Of a DNA stretch of 29,163 nt, positions 1 through 6,517 are shown piece after piece. Both the position numbers and the translations under genes were made by a program. A model generated the notes under the pieces. That model was given only the letters and a program-made list of their open reading frames with translations, was not told the DNA's origin and searched no databases. This DNA is from a virus, in the IMG/VR virus record IMGVR_UViG_3300027759_000318, positions 1 to 29,163 of that record; one strand, 5' to 3'. The first letter of the stretch is position 1. The number at the start of each line of letters is the position of its first letter.

Positions 1-555
1 ATACACAGCAGTATTATTCATTGACTCTTGTGAGTTGTTGAACTTGGGAGTTGCAGTGAAGAAATAAGCATTATCAGCATACTTGGAAGTGTGAGCAATA
101 CCAACAAAGTTGCTTGGTTTCACACAATGATGTGCTTCATCAAAATAAACAACATCCACACTGATTATAGCATCATTCACACGACCCAAAGAGTTATAGG
201 TGGTGAAAATGAAGTTGTGCTTACCAAATGTAAGTGCAAGTCCATTCTGCTCTACAATTTCATCTGGTTTTGTAGAAGAAACGTGATGAGTTTCACCACT
301 ATGAACGTGCATATAAACAATATCAAAGTCACCGAGATACTCTTCAAACTCGGAGCAGAGTTGATTAGCAAGAAGAATACGAGGAGCAACAACTACAACA
401 GTCATTGGTTGAGTTACATTCAACAACCGTTGTTTGATGTCCTCTTTCATTACTACTGTTTTGCCTCCACCAGTAGGAATATACACGCAACCTTTGTTAT
501 GCTCTTGGATCGCATCCAGAGTGCGTTGTTGATAGTTGAGAAGGGTAAGCATCAT
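1..555 (-). CDS. Superfamily II DNA/RNA helicase, N-terminal part (C-terminus beyond window)
   Basis: ATP-dependent nucleic-acid unwinding or remodelling enzyme. The 185 visible codons read off the minus strand start MMLTLLNYQQRTLDAI and contain a Q-motif-like start, Walker A PTGGGKT (about residue 28), motif Ia-like VVVVAPRILLANQL, the Walker B box DEAH (about residue 145) and motif III FTATP (about 170). RecA-like domain 2 lies off the left edge. Two adjacent ATGs (555 and 552) are possible starts; no strong Shine-Dalgarno is visible. A TGCTACAAT box at 574-579 and TATAAT at 604-609 lie upstream. T4-type cyanophages commonly carry host-like helicases of this class in addition to UvsW; which one this is cannot be told from the N-terminus. 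Confidence 0.9.
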   Translation of the reverse strand, partial: MMLTLLNYQQRTLDAIQEHNKGCVYIPTGGGKTVVMKEDIKQRLLNVTQPMTVVVVAPRILLANQLCSEFEEYLGDFDIVYMHVHSGETHHVSSTKPDEIVEQNGLALTFGKHNFIFTTYNSLGRVNDAIISVDVVYFDEAHHCVKPSNFVGIAHTSKYADNAYFFTATPKFNNSQESMNNTAVY

Positions 556-573
556 AATCAATTCAATACAAGT

Positions 574-609
574 ATTGTAGCACGTTTTAGGTGCCTTTGG
601 TGAATTATA
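574..609 (-). promoter_or_regulatory. Two candidate -10 boxes before the helicase
   Basis: TATAAT at 604-609 and an extended -10-like TGCTACAAT (hexamer 574-579) lie between the tRNA and the helicase start. The same TGCTACAAT occurs before the restriction gene at 3508-3513. No convincing -35 box is seen at either. Confidence 0.5.
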
Positions 610-620
610 GGGACAGTGTT

Positions 621-636
621 ACGATTGGCACATCGT
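621..636 (-). terminator. Short stem-loop after the tRNA
   Basis: Transcribed downstream of the tRNA, TACGAT and ATCGTA pair around a GTGCCA loop. The GTGCCA core resembles the dispersed cassette hairpins. There is no U-tract, so termination is uncertain; it may help to define the tRNA 3' end. Confidence 0.35.
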
Positions 637-640
637 ATAA

Positions 641-712
641 AGCTAGTGACAAGATTTGAACTTGCGACCTATGGTTTACAAAACCATTGCACTACCACTG
701 TGCTACACTAGC
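641..712 (-). tRNA. tRNA-Thr (anticodon UGU)
   Basis: A cloverleaf folds on the minus strand. The acceptor stem pairs GCTAGTG with CACTAGC, the D stem GCAC with GTGC and the anticodon stem ATGGT with ACCAT around the loop TTTGTAA, giving anticodon TGT at 680-678. The T arm pairs GCAAG with CTTGT around TTCAAAT. The discriminator is U at 641 and no CCA is encoded. It would read ACA codons, which are favoured in an AT-rich phage. It sits alone between the small membrane-protein gene and the helicase promoter. Confidence 0.93.
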
Positions 713-728
713 ATAAGATGTAACTTAT

Positions 729-1064
729 TTAGTATGTGTCACGATTAAGATACTTGATAAGCAACCAAATAACGAGAGCAATACTACCAATCAGAAGAAT
801 AAACTTCCAGAAGTAAAAAAGTAAGAACAGAGCACCAAGAACCAAGAAACCAGCCCCATCTCCACCATCAGGACTAGATGATGTATAAGAATAATCATCA
901 TCTACATCATCTTTATATGTCTTTGGGTTGCTTACAACAACGCTTTGAGCACCAGTCATACCTAATGCTTGTGCTTCTGCATCTTGACGAGTGATGCAGT
1001 TATCAACTCTAACTTTTTTAATATAGTTAGAATCAGTGATTACTGTGACTTCCCAATCAGACAT
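729..1064 (-). CDS. Small membrane protein, unknown function
   Basis: 111 residues. The N-terminal ~60 residues are soluble and carry MSDWEVTVITDSNYIKKVRV, then an acidic Ser/Tyr/Gly-rich linker (DDVDDDYSYTSSSPDGGDG). Residues ~73-103 form one long or two short hydrophobic segments, ending in a short basic tail. No signal peptide is seen. The start ATG overlaps the stop of the gene before it (TAATG), which supports the start. It is the last gene before the tRNA. Function is not recognised. Confidence 0.8.
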   Translation of the reverse strand: MSDWEVTVITDSNYIKKVRVDNCITRQDAEAQALGMTGAQSVVVSNPKTYKDDVDDDYSYTSSSPDGGDGAGFLVLGALFLLFYFWKFILLIGSIALVIWLLIKYLNRDTY

Positions 1065-1198
1065 TACATAAACTCCATTAAAAGATAATCCACTGTAATT
1101 TCAAATGCTGCCGCTTTTTCTTCTAGTTCCATCGCAAACTCATCAGCATACTCTGCATCTTCATGTTCGCAGAACAAATCAAGTGTAGAATTAAACAT
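1064..1198 (-). CDS. Small acidic protein, 44 aa
   Basis: Reads MFNSTLDLFCEHEDAEYADE at the start; the whole product is acidic and predicted helical. Its stop TAA shares bases with the ATG of the next gene (TAATG), and its start lies two bases after the stop of the gene before it. This tight packing is the main evidence that it is real. No known family recognised. Confidence 0.65.
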   Translation of the reverse strand: MFNSTLDLFCEHEDAEYADEFAMELEEKAAAFEITVDYLLMEFM

Positions 1199-1200
1199 AA

Positions 1201-1362
1201 TCAATAAACAGGTTTAGAGGATATTTCTTCCCACTCTCGTGGAAAGATTTCATTAGCAATCTTATCGTGCAGTTTGCGAGCATTAAGAGGTTTTATGTTG
1301 CTTTTACGTTGAAACTGCTCAACAGTTCTATCTTTGAACTTAATAGTGATATTGTAAAGCAT
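1201..1362 (-). CDS. Small basic protein, 53 aa
   Basis: Starts MLYNITIKFKDRTVEQFQRK and ends REWEEISSKPVY. The N-terminal strand followed by a Lys/Arg-rich helix suggests a small beta-alpha fold. It lies between two coupled neighbours with gaps of two bases on each side. Function unknown. Confidence 0.65.
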   Translation of the reverse strand: MLYNITIKFKDRTVEQFQRKSNIKPLNARKLHDKIANEIFPREWEEISSKPVY

Positions 1363-1364
1363 AA

Positions 1365-1532
1365 TCAATTAAGAAGTTCTTTTAAGAAATCAAGAGTGAT
1401 TTTTGTTCTTGCTTTTAGTTGATGAATACTATCATCGTTAGAATCTAAAACAACATTTTTGTTTTTTGGTAAAATGTTTTCAAGTGATTCTACCGTTAAT
1501 TGAATGTAATTAAGTTTTTCTTGATTAGTCAT
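1365..1532 (-). CDS. Small helical protein, 55 aa
   Basis: Starts MTNQEKLNYIQLTVESLENI; two predicted helices separated by a Lys/Asn/Asp linker. The start ATG overlaps the stop of the upstream gene (TAATG at 1530-1534). It opens with ATGACTAAT, the start shared by many genes in this window. Function unknown. Confidence 0.7.
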   Translation of the reverse strand: MTNQEKLNYIQLTVESLENILPKNKNVVLDSNDDSIHQLKARTKITLDFLKELLN

Positions 1533-1762
1533 TAGGGAAGAATGGAGAAAGAACCACAGAACTTACGAACCCAATGTAGAGTATCAAAATACCCACGAGG
1601 ATTAGACATCACCATACTCGTATCCTTACGAGGATTATAAGCAACAGCAACGTAACTATAACAATCAGGTGATTCTTCAATCTCTTGAATCCACATTTGA
1701 TTTACATCACCAGACTGCCAATCCCAACGGGAAGTGGTATAGTGAAAAACGTCAGTAATCAT
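1532..1762 (-). CDS. Unknown protein, 76 aa
   Basis: Rich in Trp, Tyr and Cys: begins MITDVFHYTTSRWDWQSGD, contains YVAVAYNPRKDTSMVMSNP in the middle and ends WVRKFCGSFSILP. It is probably a compact beta-rich domain. First gene of the operon that runs towards the tRNA. No family recognised. Confidence 0.75.
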   Translation of the reverse strand: MITDVFHYTTSRWDWQSGDVNQMWIQEIEESPDCYSYVAVAYNPRKDTSMVMSNPRGYFDTLHWVRKFCGSFSILP

Positions 1763-1928
1763 TTGTTTGTTGAATGAACTTTGAAGTGATGAGGTTTACT
1801 AACAGCATACTTGCCAAGATGTCAGTTGACGTTAGCAGGGTGGTCTTATTGCCCCCCTCACCACCTTCTTAATATACCACATTTTGAGGTCTGTGCCCGT
1901 TTACTGTGCCAGTTCCACAAGTGGCACA
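1763..1928 (-). promoter_or_regulatory. Intergenic cassette: stem-loops and TATATT box
   Basis: Immediately after the methyltransferase stop, TGTGCCA (1905-1911) pairs with TGGCACA (1922-1928) around a 10-base loop. Further down, GGTGGT and ACCACC flank a run of G/C near 1840-1867. TATATT near 1871-1876 is a candidate -10 for the next operon. Bases 1891-1915 are one half of a 25-base direct repeat whose partner is at 3528-3552. Confidence 0.55.
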
Positions 1929-2813
1929 TCAGCATAAAGATATAATCCATTTAAGGATATTAAAGTTGATCCTTTTTCTGTATAATCCATTTTTCATTGT
2001 GGACTTAAATGATGTAAGATAAAAATCATTTGTTTCAGTTCTCCACTCATTTATAAATGAATTAACTTTATCAATATCCAATACTCTTGGTGAATGAAAC
2101 AATGAATAATTCCTAGAAGTATGTTTTAGATATTTTTCTTTATCAAAACTATTCAGATCATTGTGAATATGAATATTTCTTCCTTTTGTAGTATCAATAG
2201 CACACAAAACATAATTGCCATGCGAAACATTAAAAGAAAGATTTGATTTCACCGTTTGTGGTGCATTTTCTTTAATTTGTTTTCCATTCACATAAAGAGT
2301 TGTGCCTTTTACTTTTGATACAAAATATGCAACACCTACAGGAACATCAGTATCAGAAAAAACTTCTTTATCTAACTTATCCCAAGCAAGTAATCTGTCT
2401 TGAAATAAGTTTGTATTGTAAAAAGTTGAAGGAATAATTGCTGCAACATATTCACAATTATCCAATATCAATTTCAAACAATCCAAATACAAATCTTGAT
2501 ATTTAATTGACACATTAAGTTTTTGTCTTGATACTGTAGTTTTTGCAAGATATGGTGGATTTGTAATACACACACTATATCCTGTAGGAAAATCTTTAAT
2601 TGTATCTTGTTTGATGATATTATCCAATTTTGGATCAATATCATATCCAACCCAATCTTCATTAAGATAGGAATATAATAGTCCAGCACCTGCAAATGGT
2701 TCAAGAACTTTAGTGTTCTTTAATCTCAAACTATTCCAAAGTAAAAAAGCATCAGATCCCAAGAAAGGATCTGATGTTGTGTAAAATTGACCTAATAATT
2801 GTTTAGTTGCCAA
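1929..2813 (-). CDS. DNA N6-adenine methyltransferase (gamma-type)
   Basis: Transfers a methyl group from SAM to adenine in DNA. 294 residues. The N-terminal GQFYTTSDPF matches the GQ(F/Y)(F/Y)T element of N6-adenine methyltransferases. Motif I is VLEPFAGAGLL (about residue 36) and the catalytic motif IV is NPPY (about residue 86). The C-terminal ~130 residues would hold target recognition and carry no motif I know. The start overlaps the upstream putative nuclease gene by 11 bases, the arrangement of a restriction-modification pair, so it probably protects phage DNA from that partner as well as from host nucleases. Recognition sequence unknown. The C-terminus is Lys/Ile-rich and AT-rich. Confidence 0.9.
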   Translation of the reverse strand: MATKQLLGQFYTTSDPFLGSDAFLLWNSLRLKNTKVLEPFAGAGLLYSYLNEDWVGYDIDPKLDNIIKQDTIKDFPTGYSVCITNPPYLAKTTVSRQKLNVSIKYQDLYLDCLKLILDNCEYVAAIIPSTFYNTNLFQDRLLAWDKLDKEVFSDTDVPVGVAYFVSKVKGTTLYVNGKQIKENAPQTVKSNLSFNVSHGNYVLCAIDTTKGRNIHIHNDLNSFDKEKYLKHTSRNYSLFHSPRVLDIDKVNSFINEWRTETNDFYLTSFKSTMKNGLYRKRINFNILKWIISLC

Positions 2814-3483
2814 TTAACTTCTCCTGAAACTCAATATGATTTACTACCCAGATATTATCTGTTTGTTTTTGTTTTAGAATACCAAATTCTCTCCCATCAA
2901 TCAACATAACATAGATTTTATCAGGTTCTCCATATTGTTTTGCCCAATCAATATATTGATTGATTTCATGAAGAACATTATCTTGGTGTCCACCGTCTCC
3001 AATTACAATTTTTGCAAAGATATATCCACTTTTGGGACCATTAAAAATACCATCAACAGACTTAAGAGCATCAACATCTTTATTTAGATTTTGTTTTTTG
3101 AACTCTTTATTGGACAACATTTGACCATTCTTGCATGGACGATATTCATTCACTCCACAAGAACGGATGTTAAATTTATATTCTTTCATTGCATTTGAAA
3201 TTCCATCAATTACAAATGCTTCATCTTTTTTTCCTTGACGAGTAGCATTTTTTGCAATCGCAACTGCAACAGTTTTGCTATAAATGATACTATTTGAACA
3301 CTCTGTCAAAAAATCATCATAATCAATTTCAAGTTCATTCAGCAATCTATCAACTGCTTTAATGTTTGCATTTTTTTCCAAATTTGAATAAGAAGGTGAA
3401 TTGCAATATAATTCTTGTGCAATCATTAAGTTGTTATATTTCTGACGTTCATTACGAAGGTCAGAAACATTAACGGAAAACAT
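2803..3483 (-). CDS. Putative type II restriction endonuclease
   Basis: 226 residues. I do not recognise it firmly. Visible features: an N-terminal helical region, the segment AIAKNATRQGKKDEAFVIDG (about residues 77-96), which resembles the SRQGTKDE-type segment I recall from some restriction enzymes, and a C-terminal part with FAKIVIGDGGHQDNV followed by an E-rich helix and YVMLIDGREF. The GGHQDNV block also looks restriction-enzyme-like. It directly precedes and overlaps the adenine methyltransferase gene, which is the strongest support. A canonical PD-(D/E)xK triad is not clear by eye. Alternatives are a methyltransferase accessory protein or a phage DNA-binding protein. Confidence 0.55.
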   Translation of the reverse strand: MFSVNVSDLRNERQKYNNLMIAQELYCNSPSYSNLEKNANIKAVDRLLNELEIDYDDFLTECSNSIIYSKTVAVAIAKNATRQGKKDEAFVIDGISNAMKEYKFNIRSCGVNEYRPCKNGQMLSNKEFKKQNLNKDVDALKSVDGIFNGPKSGYIFAKIVIGDGGHQDNVLHEINQYIDWAKQYGEPDKIYVMLIDGREFGILKQKQTDNIWVVNHIEFQEKLIGN

Positions 3484-3507
3484 TTGACTTTTTGCTTGTG
3501 TGTCCTT

Positions 3508-3513
3508 ATTGTA
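3508..3513 (-). promoter_or_regulatory. Extended -10 box of the putative R-M operon
   Basis: TGCTACAAT, with hexamer TACAAT at 3508-3513, lies 25 bases before the ATG of the putative nuclease. The same nonamer occurs before the helicase gene at 574-579. Confidence 0.5.
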
Positions 3514-3550
3514 GCAGAGTTTAGACCCTGTGCCCGTTTAGTGTGCCAGT

Positions 3551-3781
3551 TCAAAAATTGGACTGCCCGAAATAAATCCTATCCATAATGCATAATGAGA
3601 GTTCAAACTTCAAATTCTCATCTACATCACCAAGATAAGATTGAATGGCATCAGGAACAACCTCCTGCATAAAATCCACATAACGTGAATCTTCTTCAAT
3701 GTATTTGATTACATCATCAACAAGTGCTGATGCAATCTCTTGAGTTGATTTAGTGGAGAGCATGAGATTTTTCAAGAACAA
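3551..3781 (-). CDS. Unknown protein, 76 aa
   Basis: Begins MFLKNLMLSTKSTQEIASAL and ends RIYFGQSNF. Acidic, mostly helical by composition. It stands alone between the R-M module and the next operon: a cassette-like sequence follows its stop, and a TATATT box near 3785-3790 precedes its start. Function unknown. Confidence 0.75.
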   Translation of the reverse strand: MFLKNLMLSTKSTQEIASALVDDVIKYIEEDSRYVDFMQEVVPDAIQSYLGDVDENLKFELSLCIMDRIYFGQSNF

Positions 3782-3820
3782 ATGTAATATAGAATGAATT
3801 GAGGATTATATGTGCCAGTA

Positions 3821-4012
3821 TCACTTACCACTCTCTTTTGCCAATGTTATTTCACCATATTGACTTGGATAAACTAAAAGACATACATCTCTTGATTTAT
3901 GGTCCATTCTACAAACACAAACTGTAATGTACTTTTCACAGATGAAATCAACTACACCGTGCATTCCACGATAATAAACTTCAATTCCTTTTGCGAATGT
4001 TATTTTTGGCAT
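3821..4012 (-). CDS. Small beta-rich protein, 63 aa
   Basis: Reads MPKITFAKGIEVYYRGMHGV then several short hydrophobic strands with Cys and Val, and ends ITLAKESGK; an SH3-like or OB-like small barrel is plausible. I chose the ATG at 4012 rather than the in-frame TTG at 4027, because the ATG starts the recognisable strand pattern. It overlaps the 3' end of the 39-residue membrane-protein gene by 13 bases. Function unknown. Confidence 0.75.
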   Translation of the reverse strand: MPKITFAKGIEVYYRGMHGVVDFICEKYITVCVCRMDHKSRDVCLLVYPSQYGEITLAKESGK

Positions 4013-4119
4013 GTAGATAAAGGGCAACTCTCTTGTAATAATTTATCAGCATTATGAGATACTGCAAACCCTATTACAAGAGAAGTTAGACTAAACCAAC
4101 AGATGATGAGACTATTCAT
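4000..4119 (-). CDS. Tiny membrane protein, 39 aa
   Basis: Reads MNSLIICWFSLTSLVIGFAV as one N-terminal transmembrane segment, then a short polar tail ending LSTCQK. The ATG overlaps the stop of the gene before it as ATGA (4116-4119), and its 3' end overlaps the next start, which argues that it is translated by coupling. Function unknown; it would sit in the inner membrane. Confidence 0.6.
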   Translation of the reverse strand: MNSLIICWFSLTSLVIGFAVSHNADKLLQESCPLSTCQK

Positions 4120-4517
4120 CGTGCGTAAAGATACGACCCTGCCCAATCGGCACGTTTGTACATTTCCTCACGGGATGTATCATCCAGAAGATTATACCGA
4201 ATACCTTTGGCAGGTGCTTTCCAGGATGCTGCTTTATAAACATCACCAGTCACTTTATCTACAAAGAGATGAACGTGATTTTGATTATAATCTTTCATTA
4301 TAATCTTATGATACTTGCGAAGAGTATTGATATAAAACTCTGGCACATTTTCACCTTCACAGAGTTTATCAATTTGCTCTTTGTGATACTCTACACTCTC
4401 ACCTTTTTCAATGTATTGACGATGCAATTCAATGCGATACGATTGATAGTTAGTGCGAAGAACCTCACAAAGAGTTTGAGTGTATTGAAGAACTTTGTCA
4501 ACAGTCACAGTAGTCAT
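4116..4517 (-). CDS. Conserved phage protein of unknown function, 133 aa
   Basis: The N-terminal half is helical and charged (residues 1-65). The C-terminal half carries HVHLFVDKVTGDVYKAASWK followed by APAKGIRYNLLDD, a pattern I associate with small conserved proteins of T4-type cyanophages; no activity is known to me. It is ATGA-coupled at both ends. Codon use matches its neighbours. Confidence 0.85.
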   Translation of the reverse strand: MTTVTVDKVLQYTQTLCEVLRTNYQSYRIELHRQYIEKGESVEYHKEQIDKLCEGENVPEFYINTLRKYHKIIMKDYNQNHVHLFVDKVTGDVYKAASWKAPAKGIRYNLLDDTSREEMYKRADWAGSYLYAR

Positions 4518-4639
4518 TTGAAGTTCAGTTTGAGTTTGAGTGATTGAAGTGCTTGTTTTCTTGCTTTGAGTTGCCCCTTACAAGTCCCTTTGGTATTCTT
4601 TTGTTTTCCAGAGTTATGTTGCCAATTTGGGGTAGTCAT
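4514..4639 (-). CDS. Small very basic protein, 41 aa
   Basis: Reads MTTPNWQHNSGKQKNTKGTC followed by a Lys/Gln/Leu-rich tail ending LKLKLNFK; the charge suggests nucleic-acid binding. Its stop overlaps the next start as ATGA (4514-4517). An AAGGAG sequence abuts the ATG with no spacer, which is unusual and lowers confidence. It is the first gene after a TATAAT box at 4665-4670. Confidence 0.5.
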   Translation of the reverse strand: MTTPNWQHNSGKQKNTKGTCKGQLKARKQALQSLKLKLNFK

Positions 4640-4664
4640 CTCCTTTTTGTTTGGTTATGAGACT

Positions 4665-4723
4665 ATTATAGGGCATCTGCTGGGGTTTTGGGGAGTGCTT
4701 GTGCCACTAGAAGAAGTGGCACA
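4665..4723 (-). promoter_or_regulatory. Terminator-promoter cassette, copy with perfect hairpin
   Basis: Right after the stop of the 4724-4918 gene, TGTGCCACT (4700-4708) pairs perfectly with AGTGGCACA (4715-4723) around a 6-base loop. Then come a C/A-rich stretch, GATGCC, and TATAAT at 4665-4670 followed by AGTCTCATA. Confidence 0.75.
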
Positions 4724-4918
4724 TCAGTTATCATTCTCAAATTCTTCTAAAGCAAGAATATAATATCCACCATTAGAATCCGTAATATCATAATTATAAT
4801 CAAGATGCTCATCCAGATTATCAGTAGGAAAAATAGATCCATCCAAACGAACTAAAATTTTAGTTTCTGGATTTACATTTTTCAGAATTTCAAGAAGTTC
4901 TTTTACTTTAATACTCAT
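4724..4918 (-). CDS. Small KEL-type protein, 64 aa
   Basis: Begins MSIKVKELLEILKNVNPETK and continues ILVRLDGSIFP; acidic C-terminus ending EFENDN. The VKEL(L/I)..LK...P.(T/D) start is shared with the genes at 22324-22503 and 27468-27692, so three related small proteins occur in the window. The family is a short helix followed by a beta domain; its function is not known to me. The gene has its own TATAAT at 4963-4968 and a long leader. Confidence 0.8.
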   Translation of the reverse strand: MSIKVKELLEILKNVNPETKILVRLDGSIFPTDNLDEHLDYNYDITDSNGGYYILALEEFENDN

Positions 4919-4962
4919 AAGATGTGCCTGTTGGTAAGAGGTTTCTGTGTGTTTACCTGTGT

Positions 4963-5010
4963 ATTATAAGGCATCCACAGGGGGATTGGTGGGGTTAGTC
5001 ATTGAGGGCC
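4963..5010 (-). promoter_or_regulatory. Partial cassette with TATAAT box
   Basis: The segment CCACCAATCCCCCTGTGG, then GATGCC and TATAAT (4963-4968) repeats the downstream half of the cassette seen complete at 17755-17810. The ACGAACTGGCACA half is missing here; the GC-rich SET island abuts it instead. Confidence 0.65.
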
Positions 5011-5047
5011 TCCAGGGAGCGGAGGGGGAGATCGGTTGGTCAGCCAT
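4964..5047 (-). CDS. Possible 27-aa peptide running into the cassette
   Basis: The ATG (5047-5045) overlaps the SET-gene stop as TAATG and is preceded by GAGGAG at good spacing. The product starts MADQPISPSAPWRPSMT and ends NPTNPPVDAL, with its stop inside the TATAAT box. Pro-rich, no fold expected. It may be the stump of a longer gene cut by the cassette, or not translated usefully. Confidence 0.35.
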   Translation of the reverse strand: MADQPISPSAPWRPSMTNPTNPPVDAL

Positions 5048-5529
5048 TAGATCTCCTCTCTAGTGTTGTTGGCGAGTACGTGCTGCATCGCCCACCCTTG
5101 GTGTATGTACCATTCCTGAGTTTCAACCGGCAGCGTGTCAAAATCGCGGATCGTTCCACGGCACAACGTAGAGCCACATTGACAACCTTTCATCTCCCAA
5201 TGCCGCTCTAACATTGTTGTGCTGTAGTCTATGACCAATTCTTCGTCAGCGAAAATACACCGAGCAGCTACTAGCCATAGATCAGAGTTTATGTAGCAGT
5301 TTGGATCACAGGAGTGATTGGTATAAAGACCTGGGGGTTTGGGATTGATGTATAAGTTTTGTCCAATTTGAAGAGCATTGCCCTCGTGGTCTAACTGGCA
5401 CTGCTCATCAAAGGTCAGACATTCGCCCTCAAACTGCAACAGCAGTTTCCCCCTAGGCACTGTTTCCACGGCAAATATGCCACGGACTAGGCGGCACTCT
5501 CTGACCTTGACACAGGGGAAGCGACTCAT
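5047..5529 (-). CDS. SET-domain protein lysine methyltransferase
   Basis: Predicted to methylate lysine in a protein using SAM. 160 residues, a nearly bare SET domain with post-SET zinc site. RGIFAVETVPRGKLLLQFEG (from about residue 16) is the start of the SET fold. YTNHSCDPNCYINSDLWLVA (about 69-88) holds the NHSCxPN knot motif and EELVIDY (about 96-102) the catalytic Tyr strand. CQCGSTLCRGTI (about 116-127) is the CxCx(4)CxG zinc loop. GC-rich codon use contrasts strongly with its neighbours and suggests recent acquisition. Coupled by ATGA to the upstream 65-residue gene. Substrate unknown; a host or phage protein is equally possible. Confidence 0.92.
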   Translation of the reverse strand: MSRFPCVKVRECRLVRGIFAVETVPRGKLLLQFEGECLTFDEQCQLDHEGNALQIGQNLYINPKPPGLYTNHSCDPNCYINSDLWLVAARCIFADEELVIDYSTTMLERHWEMKGCQCGSTLCRGTIRDFDTLPVETQEWYIHQGWAMQHVLANNTREEI

Positions 5530-5723
5530 AACTGCTCCTCCAGCTCGGCGGCGATGGCATCGTTTACGGCGGTGACAAAATCGTCATCAACCACCGGCTC
5601 GGGCTGGGACAGGGTGGAGCGGGCGCGGTTCAGTAGGGCTCGGCAGTGCATGGGGTGTGCAACCTTGTAGCCCTGTAGTTCGTCAGCAAGCTCAGCGCAC
5701 AGGGAGCGGAAAGTGTCAGTCAT
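5526..5723 (-). CDS. Small protein in GC-rich island, 65 aa
   Basis: Starts MTDTFRSLCAELADELQGYK, a sequence style I associate with small proteins of cyanobacterial viruses, and ends AAELEEQL. Helical, with His/Cys in the middle. The stop overlaps the SET start (ATGA), so the two probably arrived together. Same GC-rich codon use as the SET gene. Function unknown. Confidence 0.75.
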   Translation of the reverse strand: MTDTFRSLCAELADELQGYKVAHPMHCRALLNRARSTLSQPEPVVDDDFVTAVNDAIAAELEEQL

Positions 5724-5724
5724 T

Positions 5725-5892
5725 TTAGTTACCCACGGTTACATCAAACTCATAACTACCTGTTTCATTACTACCAAATCCAGACAGGTATTCATCTTCA
5801 ATATAGTTCTTCACTTCTTCTAATGCAAGTTCAAGATCATTGAATGTTTCACCCGTAATTGTAACCCTAAGATTTTTGCGTGTAGAAGTCAT
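5725..5892 (-). CDS. Small protein, 55 aa
   Basis: Starts MTSTRKNLRVTITGETFNDL and ends SYEFDVTVGN, a beta-alpha-beta pattern. The ATG overlaps the upstream stop as ATGA (5889-5892). Codon use returns to the AT-rich style here, so the GC-rich island boundary lies between this gene and 5723. Function unknown. Confidence 0.7.
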   Translation of the reverse strand: MTSTRKNLRVTITGETFNDLELALEEVKNYIEDEYLSGFGSNETGSYEFDVTVGN

Positions 5893-6095
5893 TTCAGTTT
5901 CAAATAATTGTCCAATTCATACAAATGTTCTTTAAAGAACTTCACGGCATTTGCAAGTAACCATTTGTCATAATCATCTTGAGTTGCTTCGCCATCTTTT
6001 TCATCATCCTCCCACTCAAAATAAAATTCATCAATTAAACCATCAATTTCAAAATATGCAATTTTGGGAACAATATGAGTAATAAATTCAGTCAT
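5889..6095 (-). CDS. Small acidic protein, 68 aa
   Basis: Acidic and aromatic: contains YFEIDGLIDEFYFEWEDDEK in the first half and KWLLANAVKFFKEHLYELDN in the second. ATGA-coupled on both sides. Predicted helical. No family recognised. Confidence 0.75.
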   Translation of the reverse strand: MTEFITHIVPKIAYFEIDGLIDEFYFEWEDDEKDGEATQDDYDKWLLANAVKFFKEHLYELDNYLKLK

Positions 6096-6277
6096 TTCAG
6101 TTGAGAGTTGTGGATAACGTAATTAAATGCTTCATCATAACTGGAGAAAGTTAAATTACCTGCTCCAGAAGAATCAATATCACCACCAAGTTGAAAACCT
6201 TGATAGCAAACAAACCATTCAGGAGATTCTCCTTTGAAAGTAACACCTTCCAAGATTTCGTATGGAAATGGAGTCAT
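6092..6277 (-). CDS. Small protein, 61 aa
   Basis: I place the start at the ATG 6277 (MTPFPYEILEGVTFKGESPE), one base after the upstream stop (TGAAATG), rather than at the in-frame ATG at 6319 inside the previous gene. Contains FVCYQGFQLGGDIDSSGAGN. Downstream it is ATGA-coupled. Function unknown. Confidence 0.7.
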   Translation of the reverse strand: MTPFPYEILEGVTFKGESPEWFVCYQGFQLGGDIDSSGAGNLTFSSYDEAFNYVIHNSQLK

Positions 6278-6278
6278 T

Positions 6279-6491
6279 TCAGTTACCCTCACCGATACGA
6301 TTGAGAATGTTGCGAGCATACTTCATAAAGTCGTATGCAGTTACATTACCATTGTAATTCTCAATACAATGACCATCAAGCATATCAGTTTGATTGTAAG
6401 TGTTCACAATCAGCAGGCAGGCATCATACAGTGCTGCCTTATGTGCTGCTTCGGCATTAAACTGAATTGCACTGTAGGTTGGGAGGGTCAT
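6279..6491 (-). CDS. Unknown protein, 70 aa
   Basis: Starts MTLPTYSAIQFNAEAAHKAA; alpha-helical, ending ARNILNRIGEGN. First gene of the operon driven by the TATAAT at 6518-6523. No family recognised. Confidence 0.75.
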   Translation of the reverse strand: MTLPTYSAIQFNAEAAHKAALYDACLLIVNTYNQTDMLDGHCIENYNGNVTAYDFMKYARNILNRIGEGN

Positions 6492-6517
6492 GGGTGGTTT
6501 CTCTTGATTACCTTGTT

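Noticed and set aside
91-603. Long plus-strand frame over the helicase
   Set aside because: It is the mirror of the helicase coding strand; Walker A, DEAH and TAT motifs on the minus strand are decisive. All other plus-strand frames likewise shadow better minus-strand genes.
2474-2704. Minus-strand 76-codon frame inside the methyltransferase
   Set aside because: It is in another frame of a gene with clear methyltransferase motifs and has no features of its own.
4013-4027. TTG start for the 3821 gene
   Set aside because: The ATG at 4012 begins the recognisable domain, and the TTG lies inside the coupled membrane peptide.
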